Positions 21,388-31,534 of a stretch of 64,000 bases of DNA are shown one piece after another. The notes beneath the pieces are model-generated. The model was not told the origin of the DNA. It made no database searches and was given only the letters and a program-made list of their open reading frames with translations. This DNA comes from Hyaloraphidium curvatum (Eukaryota; Monoblepharomycota; Hyaloraphidiomycetes; Hyaloraphidiales; Hyaloraphidiaceae): contig JAIVFI010000020.1 of the NCBI GenBank assembly GCA_025558095.1, forward strand, positions 124,001 through 188,000, read 5' to 3'. The position numbers and the translations under genes were made by a program. Positions within the stretch are counted from its first letter, which is position 1. The number at the start of each line of letters is the position of its first letter.

Positions 21388-23041
21388 ATGTCGACGCCGA
21401 CATCGAAGCGCCCCGCCTCGGGATCCCCCTCGGCGTCGGCTAAGAAGCAGAAGCAAAAGGCCGCCGACATCCCGCCCGTCGAGATCCGAGCGCTATATTC
21501 CGCCGACTCGCCCGTCGTCGCGGCCCTGGGCGAGGCTTTCCGCGGCCACAAGGACCACAAGGACGAGGAATCGGGGGCCTTCGTCGTCGGCGCGCCCTTC
21601 CCCGTCTGCGTTCTCGACGGGCCGTTCGACGACGGCTTCCTCCGCACCGTCAAGGAGGAGCTCGAGGACCAGGAATGGGTGCCCAAGTCCAACGACCTCT
21701 ACGAATTCGTGCAGACCAAGATGGACCTCGGCCGCGCCGACACCCCCGCCATCTCGGCCCTGCGCACGGCGCTGTACTCCCCCGAGTTCCGCGCGCTCGT
21801 GGGGGCCGTCACGGGCCTGGAATTCAACGACACTACCGACCTCTCCTCGCACCGGTACCCGCCCAACGGGTACCTGGCGTGCCACGACGACGACATCGCG
21901 GACGACGCGGGCAACGGCCGCCGCGTGGCGTTCATCCTGTACCTGGTCCCCGAGGGATGGGACCACGAGCACGGCGGGCGGTTGGAGCTGTTCGATACGG
22001 ACGGGGACGGGCAGCCCAAGGAGGTCGGGGCGCGGATCATCCCGCGGTTCGGCCGGTTCGCGTTTTTCGAGACCACGCCGACGTCGTACCACCAGGTGTC
22101 CGAGAACCTGGCCAACATGGACCGGTGGTCCATCAGCGGTTCGTGATCCGGCTTCTCGGCGGGATCTTTGTCATGGAGCTCACCTGATCCGCGATCCAGG
22201 TTGGCTCCACGGCCCGCGGCCAAAGGTCACGCCTCCCAAGCAGCCATCCGCGATCCAGAACCCCGAGCTCTCCCTGCACGACCGCCCCGCGGGCGAGCTG
22301 GCCGACTGGATCAACAAGGAGTACCTGACGGAGAAGCTGGCCGAGGAGATTTCGGACCAGTTCGTCAAGGCGTCAGAGGCCGACCTGCGCCGCTGCCTTG
22401 TGCCGGAAAAGTACGCCGCCGTGGCCAAGCAGCTCGAGGAGGCGTCGTGGGAGGACGTTGGGCCGGCCAACCGCCGGCGGTACGCGATCCTCAGGGACCC
22501 CATGGCCGACAAGGAGACGCCGCTGGCGAAACTCCTCGACTTCGCCACCTCGGCCAAGTTCGCGGGCTACCTCAACAGGCTGACCAACCTCGACCTGGAA
22601 TCCGTCCGCGTCGAGGTGCGCCAGCTCGAGGCCGGGAGCTACACCCTCCTCTCGGACAGCGACGCCGGCGAGCGGCCTACGCTCGACGTGCTCCTCACCT
22701 TCTTCGAGAAGCCCGACGGCACGTGGCCCGAGGAGTGGGGCGGGGAGCACCACTACGTGGCGGGGGAGGACGACCTGCTGGTGGTGTTCCCGTACGACAA
22801 TGCGCTCAGCATGGTGTACCGCGAGGCGGGCGTCATGCGCTTCGTCAAGATGGTCAACCACCAGTGCGAATTTGCCCGGAGGGAGATCGTGCTCACCTTC
22901 GCGGAAAAGGAGCGCGAGCCGGGCGAGAGCGGCAGCGAGGAAGAGGGAGACGAGGATGCGGGCGAAGAAAGCCCGAGCGACGAGGACATCGACGAAGGCG
23001 ACGCGCTCGAGATGGAAGACGAGGACGAGGACGATGTATGA
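21388..23041 (+). CDS. Tpa1/Ofd1/OGFOD1-like prolyl 3,4-dihydroxylase
   Basis: Fungal Tpa1 and animal OGFOD1 hydroxylate a proline of ribosomal protein uS12 (Rps23). Predicted 530 residues from exons 21388-22138 and 22200-23041. The N-terminal catalytic DSBH has the iron motif CHDDDI and the distal SYHQVSE; splicing restores RWSISGWLHGP, a signature of the family. The second, non-catalytic DSBH follows (LSLHDRPAGELADWINKEYL, then WPEEWGGEHHYVAGEDDLLV and FVKMVNHQCEFARREIVLTF). It starts with a basic, Lys-rich segment (KKQKQK) and ends in about 50 mostly acidic residues (EEEGDEDAGEE...), which may hold the protein near ribosomes or in the nucleus. Length fits the family. Confidence 0.9.
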
Positions 23042-23106
23042 GATGTCATGGAGAATCGATTCAAGTTCAACCGTGCCAGAAAGAAGCCATTGTCTGCGGG
23101 TCTGTC

Positions 23107-24278
23107 TCATCCGTCCAACTCCATGTCCCCTTCATCCTCCTCGCTCTCGTCGCTATCGTCGCGCCGCGCCGCCCGACCGGAATCCACGTCCATGGGTTGC
23201 GGTCCTTTCCCGGGACCGCGCGCGGCGCGCCAGTTCCTGACGAAGGCGCCAACGCGCTTCGCAAACTCTTCCTGGGTTCCGGAAAGGACGCCAAGCTCCT
23301 TGATGCAGTCTATGGCGCAGAGCGTATCCGAAACCGAGGGCGAAGTGATCCAGAGCTGACCATTGAGGCCGATGGCGACGTCAAAGGTCATGTGCTGTCC
23401 TAGCGAGGGCAGGAGAGGGTGACTCGGTGCCAGCATCCTAAAAGAGAATCGTCAGGAACGCGCTTAGCATCCACCGAGAAAGAAACCCACTTTCTGCAGA
23501 TGCCGGCGGGTATCTTCGCGACCGTGCCCCCCTTCAGCTCCCCGAAACCTTCCGCGCGGCCGCTAGGTCCCAAACACTCCACTTCGCCCTCACCGGCTCC
23601 GATGCGGGTCACGCGCGCGTACACCAGATCGCCCGGTTTAAGCTCCGGTTTGTTCCTCTTTGTCGCGTTTTCGAAAGCCAGGTACGGGAGCAGCAGCGGC
23701 GGCGCGAGGGGCGCGTACGAGCAGAGGTACGCTTCAGCACCATACGGCGCACGGGCCAGCACCATGAGCACGACCGGGTCGCCAACGCTGGGCTTGTAGG
23801 CCCGCGTGGCGACGCGCTCGATGTGCCACCTCTCCGTGGGCACCTTCCCGCCCTTGGCCTTCTCCATGCCCGTGGACCGGTACAGGATGCCGGCCTGCAC
23901 ACATGTGGGCGTCGAACCGTTGAGCACGATGCCGGGTCCGAGCTTGAGCACCGTCGGCGGCTCCGGCAGGGGAAGCGGCACGACCGCGGGCGGAATCACC
24001 GGTCCGACGGCCACGGGACCCGTCGATCGCGGCTTGGCCGGCGCGTCCTGTTTTGCCTGATCGTCCTTCGCGTCCTTCTTTGGCTGGGCGTGCTTCCCGG
24101 CCCCTTTCGCGGCATCTTTGGCCGCAGGCGCGTCGCGCTCGTCGGGAAGCTTGGGCTTCACAAATCCCGGCGATGGCGACGCGGGGGCGCCGGCCGGCGG
24201 TTTGAGTCCCGGCGGAGGCTTTGCCGCGGTGGCCGGCAGCGGCGAGGCGGGTTTCCGCTTCTGCGGAGAGGGTTTCAT
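23107..24278 (-). CDS. RRP40: exosome complex subunit RRP40, with long N-terminal extension
   Basis: RRP40 (EXOSC3) is an S1/KH cap subunit of the RNA exosome. Predicted 372 residues, exons 24278-23491 and 23437-23107, intron 53 bases. After a Pro/Lys/Ala-rich region (1-about 130) comes LKLGPGIVLNGSTPTCVQAG, the N-terminal domain start, then an S1 domain (KPSVGDPVVLMVLARAPYGA) and LKPGDLVYARVTRIGAGEGEVECLGPSGRAEGFGELKGGTV, and the KH domain (HMTFDVAIGLNGQLWI). The C-terminus is acidic and may interact with other factors. The usual protein is about 230 to 275 residues, so the extension is unusual. It diverges from the thymine DNA glycosylase gene (157 bases between starts). Confidence 0.88.
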
Positions 24279-24435
24279 GTTAGTGGGCAGCGTCGCTCTG
24301 TTTACCGAGCTGTGCGGTTGCCGTCATCCCCCGGTCGTCCCCCACGCTCAGAGGGCACCTGCGCTCGAATAGCTCCGGCAACCACGGCAGCTGACGCGTT
24401 TTCTTCTTCGCATCGCCGCCCGAGGATCCGCGGTC

Positions 24436-25407
24436 ATGGACGCGGTAAAGCAGAGCACCATCGCGTTCCGCAGCGTGAAACCTGCTCGGGCTGCTTCCGG
24501 CGGCGAGAAGAAACCGGAAGACCCGGCACTGATTGCTCCGAAAAATGCCGTGTGGAAGCCGACGAAGGAGCAAATTGCTGCCGCCGCGGGAAAGACCCTT
24601 GAGGACGTCATCGCGCCCGGCCTCTCCATCCTTTTCGTCGGAATCAACCCGAGTCTCTACAGCGCTGCTATTGGACACCATTTCGGGCGGCCTGGGAACC
24701 GCTTCTGGCGCGCGCTTCACCTCGGAGGACTGACCCCCGGCGTGCTCTCCCCGTTCGACGAGCGCGAGCTGCTCTCGCACGGGATCGGGATCACGGACGT
24801 CGTGGACCGCGCGACAAAGTGCGAGGACAACCTATCGCCCGCCGAAAAGCGCGAGGGGGCAAAGAAGCTCGCGGAGAAGATACGCACGTACCGCCCGAAA
24901 GTCGTGGCCTTTGTCGGGATGACGGTCTATCGGGACGCTTTCGGACGGAAGGATGCCGCCGTGGGGCTCCAGAAGGAGTCGCTGGGCGGAAGGCCGGTTT
25001 GGATCCTGCCGAGCACGAGCGGGCTCAACGCGAACTACCAGCTGCCCGAGCTCGCGAAGCTGTTCGGCGAGGTCAAGGCCGCCGCAGACTCGAAGAACAG
25101 CCTCGAGATCGGACCGGACCTTTTGGATGGCATCGATGACCTCCGTGCGGCGAGCTCGAAACCCAAGAGGAGCGAGCATGCGCCGTCAAAGAGGAAAAAG
25201 ATCAAGAAGGAGCACGACGTCGGCAACGGCGGGAAATCCGGAAACATGTTTGCCCAGTTCATGTTTGAATCAGCCGCTGTTGTGGGCGTCGGAACCGATG
25301 CTGAGCCTCACACCGTTGGCGGCGTCACGGAAGCCCCGCAAGTGGAAGTCAAAATCGAGGCACTGGAAGTGGAAGTGAAGATTGAATCCAACTACTTTGC
25401 TAGTTGA
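24436..25407 (+). CDS. G/T mismatch-specific thymine DNA glycosylase (TDG/MUG family)
   Basis: Base-excision repair enzyme that removes thymine or uracil opposite guanine. Single exon, 323 residues. The catalytic core has FVGINPSLYSAAIGHHFGRP (motif 1; Asn71 is the expected catalytic residue of GINP), RFWRALHLGGLTP, GIGITDVVDRAT, VVAFVGMTVY and PSTSGLNANY (motif 2, which inserts into DNA). A basic linker (KRKKIKKEHD) is followed by a C-terminal tail containing VKIE twice and IKKE once, all matching the SUMO consensus. Human TDG is controlled by SUMOylation of its C-terminal region, so comparable control is plausible. Confidence 0.92.
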   Translation: MDAVKQSTIAFRSVKPARAASGGEKKPEDPALIAPKNAVWKPTKEQIAAAAGKTLEDVIAPGLSILFVGINPSLYSAAIGHHFGRPGNRFWRALHLGGLTPGVLSPFDERELLSHGIGITDVVDRATKCEDNLSPAEKREGAKKLAEKIRTYRPKVVAFVGMTVYRDAFGRKDAAVGLQKESLGGRPVWILPSTSGLNANYQLPELAKLFGEVKAAADSKNSLEIGPDLLDGIDDLRAASSKPKRSEHAPSKRKKIKKEHDVGNGGKSGNMFAQFMFESAAVVGVGTDAEPHTVGGVTEAPQVEVKIEALEVEVKIESNYFAS

Positions 25408-25465
25408 AAGTTGTGATACCTGCGCGATACTGTAGGCATTCTATTCGTTGCTTTTCGTTGAATGG

Positions 25466-26442
25466 TCACGCGGACCCCGGCCCGCCCTTAACGATTCCCT
25501 TCTCTATCGCCTCCTTTGTGATTTCATCGTTGATGGGTCCTTCGGACTCCACGGGCCCTCCATTCCAGCACCACTCGATCCACGACCCGTCGTAGAGCCT
25601 CATGCGCTCGAAAGGGACGCCCAGCTTGGCCAGGTAGAGCGACACCCCGGCCGCAGCGACGCCGGAACCGCACATGGTGACGAGCACCTGGTCCGGATTG
25701 GAAAACTCCACGCCGACCTTCTCGAACGCGGCCTTGAGCCGGTCGTCGGAGACCAGGACGCCGTCCTTCGTGACGAACTCGAGCGCGGGTATGGAAACCG
25801 CACCGGGGATGTGGCCCGACGGCATATACGGCCGCGGTTCAAGGCCCGTGCCGTCGAAGCGGGCGGCCGGCCTGCCGTCGATGATAAGCTGTTCGGTTCG
25901 AGGCAGCGCGTAGGTCCCTTTGACGTCCTCGTACGAAACCCAGGTCGGAGGAGGCGGATTGCTCGAATACCTCGTCGGCTATCGAGCGCTTTAGCGATGG
26001 GTGATTTCGAGATGCTCTGGAGGAGGCTCACGGTCACTTTCGGCTCGCCACTTTCCACCGGGCGACCCTCCGCGATCCATTTCGGCAGCCCGCCGTCCAG
26101 CACGGAAACCTTTTCGTGACCAAACTCCCTGAACGTCCACCACACGCGTGGAGAGGCATTCACTCCGTACGTGTCGTAGACGACAACGTGGCTGTCCTCC
26201 GAAATGCCGAGAGCACCGACCGCGGCGTCAAAGACCTCCTTCGGCGGCTTCATGTGCGGGAGGTTGGTGCTCTTGTCCTTGTGCTCCTCGATGTCGAAGA
26301 AAAGGGCCCCGGGAATGTGCGACGCCCTGTATTCCGCCAGCGCGTCGCGTCCCAGGCGTGGGAGGTGCCAGGTCCCGTCCAGGACGACCACATTCAGGTT
26401 CGCCGCGAGCCACTCCGTGGACACGAGCAGCGGTGCCGCCAT
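25466..26442 (-). CDS. 3-mercaptopyruvate/thiosulfate sulfurtransferase
   Basis: Two-rhodanese-domain sulfurtransferase that moves sulfur from 3-mercaptopyruvate or thiosulfate to acceptors. Predicted 307 residues: exons 26442-26032 and 25978-25466 with a 53-base intron. Seen: VSTEWLAANLNVVVLDGTW, RASHIPGALFFDIEEH, HVVVYDTYGVNASPRVWWTF and VLDGGLPKWIAEGRPVE in the inactive first domain; LIIDGRPAARF, SGHIPGAVSIPALEF and TMCGSGVAAAGVSLYL in the second, with the catalytic Cys near residue 239. CGSGV resembles mercaptopyruvate rather than thiosulfate enzymes. No clear targeting peptide (MAAPLLVSTEWLAAN). Confidence 0.9.
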
Positions 26443-26589
26443 GAACGCTGTGTCGCGTCACGCGCCAGACGCGTGAAATATGATTGCAACGCGCCCGTGG
26501 AAGTGGGCGACAGTGACAGTGAAGCTCGCGTCATTCGGCAGCTCGCGATCGACGATCGTCGAATCACCTCCCATTCACCGTCTTTCGTC

Positions 26590-27183
26590 AGTCCGGAGAG
26601 CTCAGCGACGCCACGCGGTTCCTCCTCCTTGTCGTCGTCGTCGCCGTCGCCGGGGCCCTTTTGGCGCCCGTCTCCGGCAACGCCCAGACCACGGTGAACA
26701 TCCCGATCACGTCCCCCACGCAGGGCCAGGTCTATCAGGCGTGCAGGCGAGTGGCTATTTCCCTCAATCACAGTTGCAATCTGACGCTGCTTCCACACAA
26801 GCTGCATCAACATCACGTGGACCTCGCTTGTCGGTGCCGGAGACTTCGACCTTCACTTCGACGCCTGGCGCGCCAACACCACGGTAAGCTCGATCGACTT
26901 CTTCTCCTACCTTTGCAAATGCTGATTGATGCTCTTCTTACGCAGTGGGCCCCGATTCACGTCCAGGACAATGTGCCGTACACCCGAGGCAGCGACGGCG
27001 GCTTCTCCGCGGGCATCCCCTGCAGCGCCAAGCCTGGTACGTGGTGCCAGCAGACTAATGGAGAGTGGCCGCGATGGTCTATTCATTCTCTTAGGTCTCT
27101 ACTACATCACCGGAGGCGGAACGTCGCCGACCGGGGTGGACTTCGTCGGAACGAGCGGCGTTTTCAACATGACCTCGTACTGA
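26590..27183 (+). CDS. secreted Kre9/Knh1-like (Ser-Thr-rich GPI-type) protein, 5' end unresolved
   Basis: Small secreted wall-type protein. A hydrophobic signal (FLLLVVVVAVAGALLAPVSG) leads to TVNIPITSPTQGQVYQA; splicing a 65-base-scale intron gives ACINITWTSLVGAGDFDLHF, the N-I-T-W core of Kre9/Knh1 domains, then AWRANTT, WAPIHVQDNVPYTRG, GIPCSAKPG and LYYITGGGTSPTGVDFVG. Stop at 27183. I could not find an ATG directly before the signal peptide in frame; a short upstream first exon, perhaps from 26480, is likely. Other fungal members assist beta-glucan assembly or sit at the cell surface. About 120 to 140 residues. Confidence 0.65.
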
Positions 27184-27615
27184 GGAGAAGGTTACCGCAT
27201 CGCCGAGGGCGGCCAAGGGCGACATTCTGATCGCCAACCGCACGAATGTGCGATGGGCTTTCTTCTTCACATGTAGGGGATCCTTGGGGGATGATCGGTG
27301 CACGGTTCAGCGAGAGGGGAGAGGGAGCGGCCGCAGACATAAATCTTGATCGGGTTTGGGGACACATCGTCGTCACCGCGCCCTCGATCGGATCCCTGTG
27401 TCCGCAGCGGGCGGTGCAGCTGCGGAGCTCGGCTGCCGCATAAAAGGGCCAGGGATCGCCGGTCGGTCCAACACCTCGGCATTGCATTCCGCCCTGCGAC
27501 CTCGACGATTCTGCACTCCAACAGCAACATGTGCGACCCCGGCGCCCTTGAAGCGAGCGCGATGTCTATGAAGCTGATTGGCCGTCGGCATCCCCCCTGC
27601 TGCAGGATCCCCAGC
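27184..27615. other. intergenic, no gene recognised
   Basis: 432 bases between two rightward secreted-protein genes. It should contain the 3' region of the Kre9-like gene and the promoter of the CAP gene. No convincing coding frame. Confidence 0.4.
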
Positions 27616-28722
27616 ATGCTCCGACTCTCGCGAGCGGCATTCGTCGTGGCCACGGTGGTCCTTCTCGCCAGCCCAGTGTTCGCCGACCTCTTGTGCCTTA
27701 CGAACCTCGGTGAGTTCCATTCTGCGCTGGAATCCGTGCATGCACTGAGCGTGAGCCCGGATCCCTCAATCCCCCGCTCCCCCGCCACCCATCCGCAGAG
27801 CGCCAGAAGGCCGGCCTTCGTCCTCTGCGGTACAACCAGATCCTGTCCAATGCGGCCAAGGCGCACACCGACGACATGTCATCCAAGGGTTTCATGTGTA
27901 CGTCCTTTCTCGCCGGGGTGCTGCGGAGCCTGATCACTTGACCGTCCTACAGCCCACGTCGGCTCCGATGGATCGAGCCCCTGGGACCGCTTCGCCCGTG
28001 CCGGATTCACCAACATGAGGACCGGCGGCGAGAACGTTGCTGCGTGAGTGCGCTTGCGGGCTCCCGGGAAGCAGTTGATTGACTTCTCCAACAGGGGCCA
28101 GACTTCCGAAGACCAGGTCATGCGCGACTGGATGAACTCTCCCGTACGTCATTTCCGAGCTTTCAGGTCCCCGAGTGCTGATCCTTGCCACAGGGCCACA
28201 GGGCAAACATCCTCAGCCCGGACTTCACCCTCTTCGGCTGGGCTCGCACTGGCAACTACTGGGGTGCGCTGAGCTGCTTGCCTGCTTGACATGTTTGCTG
28301 ACGAGCTCCATGCAGCCCAGGAGTTCGCGGCCACCTTCAACGACGACCCCTCGGTGCCTCCCGTGTGTCCCGGCGCGCCTGCCCCTCCGCCCCCGCCGCC
28401 GCCTGCTCCTGCTCCGCCGCCGCCGCCGCCGCCGCCGGCTCCCACTCCTCCTCCTCCGCCGCCGCCGGCTCCCGTTCCCCCGCCGCCGCCTCCGCCGAAG
28501 ACGACCAGCCCGCTCATCCGTCCGGCGACCACAAAAGTCAACGCCCCGGCGCCGACCAAGAACCTCAGCGCGTACAGGTGGATTATCAACGGCAAGCGCT
28601 GCATGCTGACGTGCCTTCCGGCGTCGTACTTCCGGCCGTCGTCGAACAAGCGCCCGGCCAATGCGAACGAGTACCGCTACATCGTCAACGGCAGGCGCTG
28701 CAGGGCCACCTGCTTGCCTTGA
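27616..28722 (+). CDS. secreted CAP/SCP (PR-1-like) protein with poly-Pro linker and Cys repeats
   Basis: CAP-superfamily secreted protein. Start ATG 27616 gives a signal peptide (MLRLSRAAFVVATVVLLASPVFA). Exons then spell the CAP domain: NQILSNAAKAHTDDMSSKGFM, AHVGSDGSSPWDRFARAGF, GENVAA, DQVMRDWMNSP, GHRANILSPDF and TGNYW; these are the classical H/GENVA/GHR motifs. Five or so short introns separate them. After AQEFAATFNDDPSVPPVCPG comes a roughly 60-residue proline-rich linker, then two copies of a Tyr/Asn/Cys motif (YRWIINGKRCMLTCLP and YRYIVNGRRCRATCLP) at the end. The linker and repeats suggest a wall- or substrate-binding tail. Confidence 0.82.
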
Positions 28723-28852
28723 ACTTTCGCATCTTAGCAGTGAGGAGGGAGATAGGTAGCGTTCTGCTGGCAAGAGTGCACCGAGGAATAGCAGTCAGTC
28801 TTGGACCGGGATGTAGCTTGCGGTAGCTCGTACCATGATCAACATGATTCAT

Positions 28853-29513
28853 TCAATCATCGGTCTCCACAAATTCGAGTCCACCGGAACCGGCGATCGC
28901 GTCCGGCGGCATCGTGCCGAACTTCGAGAGATACAGCGCCGTCTTGAACGGCCGGAGGCCCGTGCGGTTCTCGACGTACTCCGAACAAACATAACACCTT
29001 CGAAAAGCAGGTAAGTGCCTGACGAATGGAGCCAAAACGGACCAACTAGACTAACCACGTCGACAGATCAGAGAAAGACGTTGCAATCGCGTGGCCGGTC
29101 TCGTTGTGGTGGATCTGGCCGTGTCCATGAACTACCCGCTCTTGTCAGGACCTTCCTCGGAAAAAAGAGCAGTCGGACCCACCATAGCGAGAACAAAAGA
29201 CCTGGTGGCACCGGAGACATATCCAGTTCTCGGGAGACGCTCCGCACACGCTGCACGGGTCCTGCACCGAAATCACGACGTTCGGACCCAAGGGTGCGAC
29301 GCCGGCTTCGGATCTGATATGAGGGCAGTCGAGCTTGGGCTGAACGCTGAAGAATCCGCCCTCCTCGTCGTCGAACGACAAGTCCGGCGGCAACGCGTCG
29401 GCGGAGCCCGAACCCGAGCTGGGACCGCTTGCCGACGCGTTGCCAGTCAATTTGTCTTTTCCTTTGGTATCTGGCACCTCCGCCGGCGCTTTTCCTTTCC
29501 CCTTGTCGCTCAT
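28853..29513 (-). CDS. stand-alone UBP-type zinc finger protein
   Basis: Read leftwards from the ATG at 29513: MSDKGKGKAPAEVPDTKGKD, a low-complexity Ser/Gly stretch, DLSFDDEEGGFFSVQP, CPHIRSE, DPCSVCGASPENWICLRCHQVFCSRY spliced to VHGHGQIHHNETGHAIATSFSDLSTW, then CYVCSEYVENRTGLRPFKTALYLSKFG. This is a complete ZnF-UBP (PHD-like) domain with its Cys and His ligands and the residues that read the free C-terminus of ubiquitin. In HDAC6 and USP5 it is part of much larger enzymes; here little follows it, so the product (about 170 residues) is a ubiquitin-tail binder without a catalytic domain. Confidence 0.8.
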
Positions 29514-29589
29514 CGTCGCAACGATGAAACGGTGCCCAGGATCAGTTGAGAGGTCCCAGAATCCGGGTGACCTCAAATCAAGGTGCCGG

Positions 29590-30844
29590 ATGGCCCTGCT
29601 CGTGAGCACGGTCAACCGAGGACTCCGAGAGCTCGCCGAATGGGACATCGAAGACACCATGGGGGACGCCGCGGCTCTCCTCCGACCGCAACCTTTCAAC
29701 GAGGGCAAAGTCTTTTACAGGCTGACGGGCCGCTCTTCCTCTGGGCTCAAAAGGAGTCACGACGAGATGTCTCGAGAAGGGGATTCTGCGGACGCGGAAG
29801 CTCCATGGAACGATTTGCGCGAAGCTGTGAAGTTGACGGAGCGGCTTCGAACGGTCGAACGGACATTCGCGTGCCTTGGTTTTGAAGCTTTTGACGCAGT
29901 GCCAGCTCCTGTTCAATGGAGCCCCGATGTCGTGTACCAAAGGGTTCTTGATCTCGCCGGCAAGTCGGACTGGAAACTTGGGGTCGCTGCTTGGAGTGCG
30001 GCCCGATCCTGGAAGGGACGGACGTTGGAGGACAGTCCTCCCACCTTTCGCGTTTCCCTCCGCTTCCGGGGAAAGGACAGCAGGCAACCGGACCTGTACG
30101 AACAGCTTTCGGCTTCGATAGCCAGGGCTCTGCAGGGGAACTGGCGGGATACGCTCCCAGAATCGGAGCTTCCCTGGAATGTCGACTTGCAGAGCTACGA
30201 CATCGAGGTGTGGGTTCATCTCAACGATGACGGCATCGTCGTTGGGCTTCCATTGCGTCCGGGTCGCAATGTTTACGGCTCCGGCAACGAAAAGGGAGGG
30301 CTCCGCGAAAGCGTAGCGTGGTGCCTAGCGAGGCTATCTTTTTCTGGAGAGTCACCCGCTCTTGCTGTGGATCCTTGCGCCGGGAAAGGGACCGTGGTTG
30401 CGAAACTGTCTGATTTGAGCCGTCTTGCTTGGATCGTCGCTGGGGATATGGACAGAGACTCTCTTTGCCAAGCACGGGGATGGCATGGTGAACGACACAC
30501 GGACTTTGTCTTGTGGGACTTCACGCGTAAGCTGTTGCCTAATCGCTTCCCTTCGCGGCAAACTGACATTAGAATCAGGACCTCCTGTGAGGCAAGGAGT
30601 CTTTGACCTCGTCGTGTCCGACCTTCCCTTTGGCCACCAACACGCCCTACCTTCGGATTTATATACCCGCCTTCGCCGATCATTCTCCAGGACATTGAGT
30701 CCGGGAGGCAAGGCCGTGCTGCTCTGCGCCGCTCATCGATCGCTGGATCTGACTGCGCCTGATTTCATCCAAGAAAAGGCGCTCTCGACGCGTGTTGGAT
30801 CCATAGAAACACAGATCCTTGTTTCGCGAAGGTCTTCGGAGTGA
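29590..30844 (+). CDS. THUMP-type RNA (guanine-N2) methyltransferase
   Basis: Predicted 402 residues from exons 29590-30526 and 30573-30844 (46-base intron, the shortest here). Start MALLVSTVNRGLRELAEWDI resembles the N-terminus of THUMPD2/3 and Trm14 enzymes, which methylate tRNA or snRNA guanosines. A THUMP-like region (about 100-210) precedes the SAM-binding VDPCAGKGTVV (about 260) and FDLVVSDLPFGH (about 330), whose DLPFG replaces NPPY in this group. An ATG at 29524 would lengthen the N-terminus. Divergent from the UBP zinc finger gene, 76 bases apart. Confidence 0.83.
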
Positions 30845-30926
30845 CCAACAGACCGCGTTTCTGAATCGGAAGCAATCAGCCCTGCTTTCTTGCCTCCCAG
30901 ATTGCGACTAATTTCCACTTGCACTT

Positions 30927-31324
30927 TCAGCCGATCTCCGGGAGGGAGAGCAAGAATTCTCGTATGTCCTCCATGCCGCCGTACCCGCAGCTCCGCTGCC
31001 AGGTTCTTGACGAACCACAACTCGTCCCGCTCTCTTCCTGCCCCGGGGGCCAATTTCCGCGAGAGTTCCGTATGCTTCAAGCGAATCAATGTACGCCAGG
31101 ACGATGTTGCACGACGCAATCTGCCGCACGGAACGTTCTGCCAGATCACGCCGGGTGACGCCGTCCACCCCGTGGTCCCTGATCGACGAAGGTCCAGCGT
31201 AGGCCAGACGCTTGCACATTTCTGCGTTCAATTCATGCGTTTTCATGACGTCGCTGCCAAGGATATTGCTTCTGTAGCTGTCTACTCGGCCGGCAAAGTA
31301 GATGCGCGGCCTTTCGGTGCCCAT
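30927..31324 (-). pseudogene. nucleoside 2-deoxyribosyltransferase-like, frame-broken
   Basis: From the ATG read leftwards from 31324: MGTERPRIYFAGRVDSYRSN, HGVDGVTRRDLAERSVRQIA, SCNIVLAYIDSLEAYGTLAEIG, an NDT-fold core of about 90 residues with the nucleoside-binding YIDSLEAYGT-AEIG region. After that, family-like sequence continues in two other frames: RERDELWFVKNLAAEL, then YGGMEDIREFLLSLPEIG with a stop at 30927-30929. The steps are too close together (tens of bases) for introns, so two frameshifts are the simplest reading. It could be a decaying gene or contain assembly errors. Confidence 0.55.
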
Positions 31325-31534
31325 CCCCCTGCCAAAGAAGCGCTATCAGCCGGAGGTTCTCGCTTTGCTGAATATCAGCGGCACCCGGCAACGCGCGGAC
31401 CCGGCACCTGCTGCACGGATGTGTGTTTGGGGCTAGCTTCCTTATGTGTAATGAGGAGCTAGCAATCCCACCGTACACTTAGCACGAACGCGTTTCAGGC
31501 GCCTGTCTCCCCGCCGTCACCCTCATCGAGATTT

